A model generated the notes under the pieces. That model worked only from the letters and a program-made list of their open reading frames with translations. It did no database searches and was not told where the DNA came from. From Lachnoclostridium sp. UBA933 (GTDB lineage Bacteria > Bacillota > Clostridia > Lachnospirales > Lachnospiraceae): a DNA stretch of 5,562 nt. Where the stretch lies: assembly GCA_002293545.1 (NCBI GenBank), contig DBDL01000169.1, positions 3,740-9,301 on the forward strand, read 5' to 3'. The translations under genes and the position numbers were made by a program. Shown piece by piece: positions 1 through 5,562 of the stretch. Position 1 is the first letter of the stretch, and the number at the start of each line of letters is the position of its first letter.

Positions 1-1
1 A

Positions 2-958
2 GACAATATTCAGGCAGGAAAAATTGAGTTCCGGTTAATTGACGGTTTGACGATTGAGAAGCGTGCTGCGGAAATGTCGGCAATTCCGGCAGATGTACTG
101 GAAGGATGTAAGGAATGTCATGTTATTTTGAAGGGACCGACAACAACCCCGCGTAAAGGTGATGAGTGGCCGAATGTCGAGTCCGCCAATGTTGCCATGA
201 GAAAGGAACTGGATTTATTTGCCAATGTAAGACCGGTCAGTATTCCCGAAGAAGGGATTGACTGGACCTTCTACCGTGAAAATACGGAAGGGGGTTATGC
301 GGCAGGGAAAGACGGCATTAATGTAACCGATGACTTAGGGATTGATTTTACCGTAGTTACCAGTCAGGGAACAGACCGAATCATACGCGCGGCATTTGAA
401 TTTGCTAAAAATAACGGAAAAACACGTGTGACAGCAGTAACAAAAGCCAATATTGTGAAAACGACAGACGGAAAATTTTTAGAGTTTTTCTACCGTATCG
501 CCGAAGAATATCCGGGAATTGAAGCGGACGACTGGTATATTGATATTATGACCGCCAAGTTGGTAGATGAAAAGCGCCGAGGGGATTTTCAGGTTATGGT
601 GCTGCCGAATCTTTATGGGGATATCCTGACGGATGAAGCGGCAGAGTTCCAAGGAGGCGTCGGAACAGCGGGCAGTGCCAATATCGGCAAGAAATATGCG
701 ATGTTCGAGGCAATTCATGGTTCCGCTCCCCGAATGGTAAAAGAGGGAAGAGATATTTATGCGGATCCGTGCAGTGTAATACGTGCCGGCGCCATGCTTT
801 TATCGCATATCGGGTATCGGAAAGAAGCGGATCAATTATATAAAGCATTGGAGATTTGTACGGTGACTGAGAAAAGGTTAGTCATGACGGGACGCGATAC
901 CGGCGCAACGAGTACCGAATTTGCAGATTATATTATGGAAACAATAGAAAAAATGTAA
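2..958 (+). CDS. Isocitrate dehydrogenase-like protein (isocitrate/isopropylmalate dehydrogenase family), 5' partial
   Basis: Probably oxidises isocitrate to 2-oxoglutarate in the cytoplasm, reducing NAD(P). The frame is open to the left edge, so the gene starts outside the window; the TTG at 47 lies inside the conserved fold and is not the true start. Roughly 35-40 residues, including the usual GDGIGPE motif, should be missing. Numbering from the TTG, the isocitrate-binding set of E. coli Icd is recognisable: S46 and N48 (S113, N115), R52, R62, R77 in FYRENTEGGY, Y84 (Y160) and K133 (K230). The metal-binding aspartates match D166, D192 and D196 in GDILTD. These residues, above all S46 and N48, favour isocitrate over 3-isopropylmalate. 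The cofactor loop HGSAPRM has Arg and Met where NADP enzymes have Lys-Tyr and NAD enzymes Asp-Ile, so cofactor use is open. The C-terminus (TGATSTEFADYI) is complete and a terminator follows directly. Family assignment is firm; substrate is inferred from residues. Confidence 0.9.
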   Translation, partial: DNIQAGKIEFRLIDGLTIEKRAAEMSAIPADVLEGCKECHVILKGPTTTPRKGDEWPNVESANVAMRKELDLFANVRPVSIPEEGIDWTFYRENTEGGYAAGKDGINVTDDLGIDFTVVTSQGTDRIIRAAFEFAKNNGKTRVTAVTKANIVKTTDGKFLEFFYRIAEEYPGIEADDWYIDIMTAKLVDEKRRGDFQVMVLPNLYGDILTDEAAEFQGGVGTAGSANIGKKYAMFEAIHGSAPRMVKEGRDIYADPCSVIRAGAMLLSHIGYRKEADQLYKALEICTVTEKRLVMTGRDTGATSTEFADYIMETIEKM

Positions 959-961
959 CAT

Positions 962-1014
962 AAAAACAAACTCCCATTATTCCGGCAGATAAAGGATAAT
1001 GGGAGTTTGTTTTT
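962..1014. terminator. Bidirectional Rho-independent terminator
   Basis: Positions 962-980 and 996-1014 form a perfect 19-bp inverted repeat around a 15-base loop. The stem ends in A-runs and T-runs, so either strand gives a GC-containing core (CTCCC/GGGAG) followed by a U-rich tail. It begins three bases after the dehydrogenase stop codon and lies 33 bases beyond the stop of the convergent secreted-protein gene, so it probably ends transcription of both. Confidence 0.92.
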
Positions 1015-1047
1015 GCTTTTCGTTATTTAAAGCGAACAACCGGTTTG

Positions 1048-1614
1048 TTACTTAATTGTAAACTTAAATATTGATTTATTTCCGGCTTTGTCAAGGGCGG
1101 TAATTTTATAGACACCTTTTTTCTTGAAGGTTTTACTCTTTTTAAAAGAGGTGGTCATTTTCTTAAATAATACCTTGATGGATTTGATGTTATTGTCTTT
1201 TACGGTAACCGTAACTTTTTTCTTTGATTTTGCCCCGCTTTTCAGCTTCTTTTTGCCTGCCTTTGCAATAATGACCGGTTTGGTCTTGTCCTTCTTGATA
1301 TTATGAATCAAAAGTGAGGATTGGGCGGAAACCAAGCCTACTTTATCAATCGTTCTGGCGTAAACAGTTGTGTTGCTTGTTACGGAAAAAGGTGCGGTAT
1401 ATGTTTTCCATGCGCCGCCGCCGATTTTATATTCGGTTTTGCTTACGCCGGAGTCTTTGTCAATACCGGGGGTAATGGATACCGTAACCTTTTTGTCTGT
1501 TCTTGCGGTGGTAGAGGGTTTGTATTCACCGGTGCCTGCTGCTTTTGCCTGAATATTAAGAATGCTGCTTAATATTGTTAAAGACAAAAACAAAGAAAAT
1601 ATTCTTTGTTTCAT
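1048..1614 (-). CDS. Secreted lysine-rich protein with two Ig-like units, function unknown
   Basis: A 188-residue protein I cannot name. Residues 1-26 are a clear Sec signal peptide: basic start (MKQR), a hydrophobic core to about residue 21, and an AKA/A site giving cleavage near residue 25 or 26. Residues about 38-105 resemble an Ig-like or OmpL47-type beta repeat (TEYKIGGGAWKTY, PFSV, then VYARTIDKVGLVS). Residues about 110-188 look like a second unit (KKVTVTVKD, then GVYKITALDKAGNKS), close to bacterial Ig-like domains that end in DKAGN. The two units share the pattern KKVTV ... VY ... DK.G, so they look duplicated. Residues 107-188 contain 29 lysines in 82 positions and only three acidic residues, so the mature protein is strongly basic and could bind acidic cell-wall polymers or other anionic surfaces (inference). 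There is no LPXTG, lipobox, or visible catalytic motif. The ATG is supported by a strong ribosome site. The gene is convergent with the dehydrogenase and lies 127 bases downstream of the activase gene on the same strand. Confidence 0.85.
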   Translation of the reverse strand: MKQRIFSLFLSLTILSSILNIQAKAAGTGEYKPSTTARTDKKVTVSITPGIDKDSGVSKTEYKIGGGAWKTYTAPFSVTSNTTVYARTIDKVGLVSAQSSLLIHNIKKDKTKPVIIAKAGKKKLKSGAKSKKKVTVTVKDNNIKSIKVLFKKMTTSFKKSKTFKKKGVYKITALDKAGNKSIFKFTIK

Positions 1615-1620
1615 TGTTTT

Positions 1621-1626
1621 CTCCTC
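1621..1626 (-). promoter_or_regulatory. Ribosome binding site of the secreted-protein gene
   Basis: Read on the minus strand this is GAGGAG, six bases before the ATG at 1614. Sequence and spacing fit a strong Firmicute Shine-Dalgarno site and fix the start of the gene. Confidence 0.88.
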
Positions 1627-1652
1627 ATATTATAATTTTTTAATACTTTAAG

Positions 1653-1681
1653 ATAGTATCATAAAGCAAAGAATAAGTAAA
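1653..1681 (-). promoter_or_regulatory. Candidate sigma-A promoter for the secreted-protein gene
   Basis: On the minus strand, TTTACT (1676-1681) is followed after 17 bases by TACTAT (1653-1658), and the -10 is preceded by TG plus one base (1659-1661), an extended -10 arrangement. Each hexamer matches the consensus at four of six positions. Initiation near 1645 would give a leader of about 30 bases that includes the GAGGAG site. The surrounding 1615-1741 gap is very AT-rich, so chance matches are likely and the call is tentative. If correct, the gene is transcribed independently of the upstream activase gene. Confidence 0.4.
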
Positions 1682-1741
1682 GAGAAAAATGAAAATAATA
1701 TACTTTTTTGTCGAATGAAGAAATAAATGGAATTTTCATCC

Positions 1742-4700
1742 TCACCCATGATTGTCAGCAGCCACAGAAAGCATCAGCTTAATACGGTTTAATTGATTGA
1801 CCTCACTCGCACCGGGGTCATAATCAACCGCTACAATATTCGCAAGAGGGAATGCCTTTCTCAATTGTTTGATCACTCCCTTTCCAACAATATGATTGGG
1901 CAGACAGCCGAACGGCTGCGCACATACAATGTTCGGAACCTCACTGTGTATCAATTCCAGCATTTCGGCAGTAAGGAACCATCCTTCACCGGTTTGGTTG
2001 CCGATGGATACGAAAGGTTCCGTCAGCTTTATCAGATCAACGATCCGGGACGGCGGGGCAAACCGCGTACTTTTCTTAAATTCATTTCTCATTGTTCTCC
2101 GGTAATGCTCTACGAGCCAGATCACTGACTTCGATATGACAGAGCCCATTTTACTTCTGCCGTAATGTTTGTGATTATAAATACTGTCATAGGAGCTATA
2201 CAGGAAAAAATCAACTAAATCGGGTGAAACAACCTCTGCACCCTCTTTTTCAAGAAGCTTCACCAAATAATTATTGGCAGAGGGCAGGAATTTCACCAAT
2301 ATTTCACCGACAATGCCGACGCGGGGTTTCGGATTCCGTTCATCCAAAGGAATGGTATCAAAATCATGGATAATCCTGCGTACATTTTTACGGAAAAGGC
2401 TCCTTTTTGCCTTTTTCAAATCCGTAATACATTTGCTTGCCCATTTTTTATGTAACGCATTGACGGTACCGGCTTCTTTTTCGTACGGACGAGTACGGTA
2501 AACACACCGCATAAAGATATCGCCGTAAAGAAGTGCTTGTAAAGCGCGGTTTAACATCGGCCAGTTCGGCTTAAACCCCGAATTGGTTTCAATGCCCGTA
2601 CTGAGGGAAATAACCGGGATCTGCTCCATTCCGGCTTTTTTCAATGCCCGGCGGATAAAACTGATATAGTTTGTTGCGCGGCAGCCGCCGCCGGTTTGTG
2701 TAATAATGATCGCTGTCCGGTCCAAATCATATTTCCCGGAGAGAAGGGCTTCCATAAATTGTCCGACAATGATCAGCGAGGGATAACAGGCGTCGTTGTT
2801 TACATATTTTAATCCATAATCAATCTCACGGTTTCCGGTCGGAAGCTGAACCAGATTGTATCCGCAATATGAAAGTGCCGGTATCAAAAGCTCAAAATGA
2901 ATCGGTGACATTTGCGGAGCCAAAATCGTATATTCTTTACGCATTTCCTTTGTAAATACTTTTCTGTGATAAGCGGAGGATACGATATTTGATGAAATAT
3001 GCTTTCTTTCACGGTCCTTGACTGCCGAGAGCAGAGAACGGATCCGGATTCTTGCCGCACCTAGGTTACTGACTTCATCTATCTTCAGCAAGGTACAAAT
3101 TTTACCGGAACCGGTCAATATGTCATTTACCTGATCGGAGGTTACCGCGTCCAGACCGCAGCCGAACGAGTTCAACTGTATCATATCCAGATAATTCTTT
3201 TTCCGGACAAAAGATGCCGCGGCATACAAACGAGTGTGGTACATCCACTGATCCATAACAATCGTCGGACGGTCAATTTCCGCAAGATGTGAAATGCTGT
3301 CCTCCGTAAGAACGGCAATACCGTAGGAAGTAATCAATTCCGGTATTCCGTGGTTGATTTCCGGGTCGATATGATAAGGGCGGCCGGCGAGGATGATGCC
3401 GTGCATTCCGGTATCTTCCAAATACCGGATGACTTCTTCGCCCTTAGCGTAAATGTCATTTCGTGTTTTCTGCAGTTCCGCATAAGCTTTTTTTGCCGCG
3501 GCGCGCAGTTCCGCTTCCGGAATGTTATTTTCCCGATGGATAAATGAGGTCAGCTTATTCTCAATCGCACTTTCGCTTTCAAATGATATAAATGGGTTTT
3601 GGAAACAAATATAAGGGGAGTCGATTTCCTCCATGTTATTTTTAATATTTTCTCCGTAGGAAGTGACGATCGGACAGTTAAAGTGATTGCCCGATTCCGC
3701 AAATTCTTTTCTTTCAAACGGAATGCACGGATAAAAAATATAATGGATATTCTGCTTCAGAAGCCACATAATATGACCGTGTGCCAGCTTGGCAGGGTAG
3801 CATTCGGATTCGCTTGGGATTGATTCGATGCCGAGTGAATAGATATCCCGGTTTGAGGGAGGGGATAATACGACCCGGTACCCAAGCTCCGTAAAAAAGG
3901 TAAACCAATACGGATAATTTTCATACATATTCATAACCCGCGGGATTCCAACGATGCCGCGGTATGCTTTGTCTGCCTCAAGCGGTGTATAATGGTGGAA
4001 TAAGCGTTTGTTCTTATATGTAAACAGATTGGGAACATCCTTATTTGATTTTTCTTTTCCCAGACCGCGTTCGCACCGGTTCCCCGATACAAACTGGCGT
4101 CCGCCGGAAAAATGACTGACGGTGAGAAGGCAATGATTGGTACAGCCCTTGCAGCGGCGCATGGAGCTGTCAAATTTCAAACCGACGATATCTTCTAAAG
4201 AAAGCATGGAGGAAGCCATGTCCTCCTCATAATGCTCCCTTGCAATTAATGCGGCGCCAAATGCACCCATAATTCCGGCGATATCAGGGCGGACGGCTTC
4301 ACATCCCGCTACCCGTTCAAAGCTTTTCAAGACTGCGTCATTATAAAACGTTCCGCCTTGAACCACAATTTTTTTGCCCAGCTCTTTTGGGTCTACCAGA
4401 CGTATTACCTTTAAAAGTGCATTTTTGATAACCGAGATAGCAAGACCGGAGGAAATATCCGCAACAGAAGCCCCCTCCTTTTGCGCCTGCTTCACTTTGG
4501 AATTCATAAATACCGTACAGCGGGAACCTAAATCAATCGGATTTTCGGCAAAAAGAGCGAGCTTCGCAAAATCCTTGATTTCGTAGTTCAGGGAACGCGC
4601 AAATGTTTCGATAAAGGAACCGCATCCCGAAGAACACGCTTCATTTAACTGAACACTGTCGATTGTTCCGTTTCGTATCTTGATACATTTCATATCTTGT

Positions 4701-5377
4701 CCGCCGATGTCCAAGATGCAATCCACATCCGGCTCAAAAAATGCGGCGGCATAATAATGAGCAATCGTTTCTACCTCACCCTCATCCAATAAAAGAGCGG
4801 ATTTGATCAGTGCCTCACCGTAACCGGTAGAACAGGAACGTACAATAGAAACACCCTCCGGCAGAAGCGAATAGATTTCCTTGATTGCTTTAATCGTTGT
4901 TTTTAACGGACTTCCGTTGTTGTTACTATAAAATGAATAGAGCAAAGAACCGTCTTTTGCAACGAGGGCAACCTTTGTCGTTGTAGAACCGGCGTCAATT
5001 CCCAAATAAGCATTTCCCTCATAAGAGTCCAAATCACGTTTCCTGACAGAATAAACCGAATGACGTTTTAAAAATGACTGATAATCCTCCTGATTAACGA
5101 AAAGCGGTTTCATCCGGTTGATTTCAAACTCGATTTTAATATCGGAGCATAGCTTGTCATATAAGTCCTTTAACGTGGTGGAATGTTCCCCTTTTGAACT
5201 CATCGCAGCACCGGAAGCCGCAAAAAGATGAGAGTTTTCCGGTGCGATGATTTGCTCTCCGGAAAGCTTCAATGTACGTATAAACGCTTGTTTTAATTCC
5301 GGTAAGAAGTGGAGCGGTCCGCCTAAAAACGCTACATTGCCCCGAATCGGTTTTCCGCAGGCAAGTCCGCTGATGGT
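1742..5377 (-). CDS. Fused 2-hydroxyacyl-CoA dehydratase activator/dehydratase-like protein, N-terminally truncated at a sequence junction
   Basis: Member of the large (about 1400 residues, from memory) BcrAD/BadFG/HgdC-type activase proteins of anaerobes; HgdC relatives hydrolyse ATP to push an electron from a [4Fe-4S] cluster into a dehydratase. Numbering from the TTG at 5272: the end of a first ASKHA domain is visible just upstream (TISGLACGKPIRG, then FLGGPLHFLPEL) and to residue 24. A complete second ASKHA domain spans about 88-346: GIDAGSTTTK phosphate loop, DIGGQD (188-193), and C213 and C252 with the same 39-residue spacing as the cluster cysteines of HgdC (C127, C166). A cysteine cluster follows (C374, C377, C381, C400). 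Residues about 441-752 and 783-1172 are two dehydratase-like modules with matching cysteines (C491, C516, C705; C829, C864, C1123). The TTG has no Shine-Dalgarno and lies inside a conserved segment, so it is not a real start; some 270 residues should precede it. The frame stays open to the window edge, but beyond about 5378 it is only the antisense of an rpoN-like gene. The true substrate of these fused proteins is not known to me. Confidence 0.9.
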   Translation of the reverse strand, partial: TISGLACGKPIRGNVAFLGGPLHFLPELKQAFIRTLKLSGEQIIAPENSHLFAASGAAMSSKGEHSTTLKDLYDKLCSDIKIEFEINRMKPLFVNQEDYQSFLKRHSVYSVRKRDLDSYEGNAYLGIDAGSTTTKVALVAKDGSLLYSFYSNNNGSPLKTTIKAIKEIYSLLPEGVSIVRSCSTGYGEALIKSALLLDEGEVETIAHYYAAAFFEPDVDCILDIGGQDMKCIKIRNGTIDSVQLNEACSSGCGSFIETFARSLNYEIKDFAKLALFAENPIDLGSRCTVFMNSKVKQAQKEGASVADISSGLAISVIKNALLKVIRLVDPKELGKKIVVQGGTFYNDAVLKSFERVAGCEAVRPDIAGIMGAFGAALIAREHYEEDMASSMLSLEDIVGLKFDSSMRRCKGCTNHCLLTVSHFSGGRQFVSGNRCERGLGKEKSNKDVPNLFTYKNKRLFHHYTPLEADKAYRGIVGIPRVMNMYENYPYWFTFFTELGYRVVLSPPSNRDIYSLGIESIPSESECYPAKLAHGHIMWLLKQNIHYIFYPCIPFERKEFAESGNHFNCPIVTSYGENIKNNMEEIDSPYICFQNPFISFESESAIENKLTSFIHRENNIPEAELRAAAKKAYAELQKTRNDIYAKGEEVIRYLEDTGMHGIILAGRPYHIDPEINHGIPELITSYGIAVLTEDSISHLAEIDRPTIVMDQWMYHTRLYAAASFVRKKNYLDMIQLNSFGCGLDAVTSDQVNDILTGSGKICTLLKIDEVSNLGAARIRIRSLLSAVKDRERKHISSNIVSSAYHRKVFTKEMRKEYTILAPQMSPIHFELLIPALSYCGYNLVQLPTGNREIDYGLKYVNNDACYPSLIIVGQFMEALLSGKYDLDRTAIIITQTGGGCRATNYISFIRRALKKAGMEQIPVISLSTGIETNSGFKPNWPMLNRALQALLYGDIFMRCVYRTRPYEKEAGTVNALHKKWASKCITDLKKAKRSLFRKNVRRIIHDFDTIPLDERNPKPRVGIVGEILVKFLPSANNYLVKLLEKEGAEVVSPDLVDFFLYSSYDSIYNHKHYGRSKMGSVISKSVIWLVEHYRRTMRNEFKKSTRFAPPSRIVDLIKLTEPFVSIGNQTGEGWFLTAEMLELIHSEVPNIVCAQPFGCLPNHIVGKGVIKQLRKAFPLANIVAVDYDPGASEVNQLNRIKLMLSVAADNHG

Positions 5378-5410
5378 GCAACTTTTTTGCCAAATCGGAG
5401 CAACGCGGGA
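5378..5410. other. Probable sequence junction (assembly chimera or recombination breakpoint)
   Basis: To the left, minus-strand codons still encode conserved activase sequence down to TISGLACG (ending at 5377). To the right, plus-strand codons encode a sigma-54 N-terminus from 5411. GC content rises from about 49% (5241-5400) to about 61% (5401-5562). Between them are a run of six T (5383-5388) and the Shine-Dalgarno-like GGAG, with no recognisable coding signal from either side. Two unrelated genes that face into each other with one beheaded is the mark of a false or real join. The exact base cannot be fixed from the sequence alone. Confidence 0.75.
5397..5400 (+). promoter_or_regulatory. 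Candidate ribosome binding site of the rpoN-like gene
   Basis: GGAG lies ten bases before the ATG at 5411 and favours that codon over the in-frame ATG at 5423, which has only GTTCCGGG before it. If it is genuine, the join lies at or left of about 5396. Confidence 0.45.
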
Positions 5411-5562
5411 ATGAGTTCCGGGATGTCCGCCAGTCTCAGCATGCAGGTCGCGCAGCGCCTCGAAATGGCGCTGTCGCCGCAGATGATCCAGTCCATGGAG
5501 CTTCTGCAGATGCCTGTCATGCAGCTTGAGCAGCGCATCCGCCAGGAACAGCTCGAAAACCC
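5411..5562 (+). CDS. rpoN: RNA polymerase sigma-54 factor, N-terminal fragment, 3' partial
   Basis: Fifty complete codons run off the right edge. The protein reads as sigma-54 region I, the glutamine-rich activator-interacting segment that keeps the holoenzyme silent until an AAA+ enhancer-binding protein acts. Key pieces are QRLEMALSPQMIQSMELLQM, then VMQLEQRIRQEQLENP, matching the family pattern of (Q)RL...L(T/S)PQ(M/L)(I/Q)Q(S/A)...LLQ(M/L)...LEQ.I.(Q)E...ENP. The core and DNA-binding regions with the RpoN box are outside the window. The start at 5411 is chosen for its GGAG; 5423 is the alternative. GC is about 61%, with G or C at most third positions, unlike the rest of the window. The form PQMIQSMELLQ reminds me of Planctomycetota proteins, but this is a weak impression. 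The fragment probably comes from a different genome from the other genes. Confidence 0.82.
   Translation, partial: MSSGMSASLSMQVAQRLEMALSPQMIQSMELLQMPVMQLEQRIRQEQLEN

Noticed and set aside
2..958. 3-isopropylmalate dehydrogenase (leuB) or homoisocitrate dehydrogenase identity for the left gene
   Set aside because: The Ser-x-Asn pair (S46, N48) with R52, R62 and R77 matches isocitrate-binding residues; leuB has a different segment here and no leuCD genes are visible.
1035..1049. Near-palindrome AACAACCGGTTTGTT overlapping the stop of the secreted-protein gene
   Set aside because: Short, imperfect and partly coding; the strong terminator next to it explains transcript ending.
1629..1634. A perfect TATAAT on the minus strand upstream of the secreted-protein gene
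   Set aside because: It lies two bases before the GAGGAG site, so transcription starting from it would begin within or after the Shine-Dalgarno; no -35 is placed 16-18 bases away. Likely chance in AT-rich sequence.
1712..1740. Weak inverted repeat (AATGAA ... TTCATC) after the activase stop codon
   Set aside because: Only five to six A/T-rich pairs; too weak to call a terminator, although none better is seen for this gene.
1793..2128. Plus-strand frames inside the activase gene (for example 1793-2128, 2274-2501, 4374-4586)
   Set aside because: They are antisense to conserved motifs of the activase protein, lack ribosome sites and show no recognisable protein features.
5332..5538. Minus-strand open frame of 68 codons across the right end
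   Set aside because: It is antisense to the sigma-54 frame and straddles the probable junction; its residues match no family, and GC-rich antisense frames are often open by chance.
1..5562. tRNA, rRNA, CRISPR repeats, insertion-sequence ends or attachment sites
   Set aside because: Apart from gaps of 89 and 127 bases and the junction, the window is coding; I saw no direct repeat arrays, transposase frames or tRNA-like structures.

Overview
The window suggests an anaerobic low-to-mid GC Firmicute, most likely a Clostridia member. The evidence is a giant fused activator/dehydratase-like protein of the 2-hydroxyacyl-CoA dehydratase activator family, strong Shine-Dalgarno sites, a Gram-positive style secreted lysine-rich Ig-like protein, and an isocitrate/isopropylmalate-family dehydrogenase of the clostridial type. 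The last ~165 bases do not fit: they are about 61% GC, against about 49% in the 160 bases before them, and encode the start of a sigma-54 factor that looks like it comes from another organism.

Layout. Positions 2-958 (+) hold an isocitrate dehydrogenase-like gene whose N-terminus lies left of the window. It is followed at once by a perfect 19-bp stem terminator (962-1014) that probably serves both strands. Positions 1048-1614 (-) encode a small secreted protein with two Ig-like units and a very basic C-terminal half; it has its own ribosome site and a plausible promoter at 1653-1681. Positions 1742 to about 5377 (-) encode the large activase-family protein: the tail of a first ASKHA ATPase domain, a complete second ASKHA domain with its iron-sulfur cysteines, a four-cysteine linker, and two tandem dehydratase-subunit-like modules. 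Between about 5378 and 5410 the sequence changes character. From 5411 (+) an rpoN-like frame runs off the right edge.

The large protein combines, in one chain, parts that are separate subunits in classical systems: a dimeric ATP-driven electron donor and a two-subunit [4Fe-4S] dehydratase. The two C-terminal modules each keep three matching cysteines, which is my main biological observation. The missing first ASKHA domain is best explained by an assembly chimera or a real breakpoint at about 5378-5410, not by a natural start. The dehydrogenase and the activase genes are convergent, so they are not an operon; a shared link through 2-oxoglutarate metabolism is only a guess.
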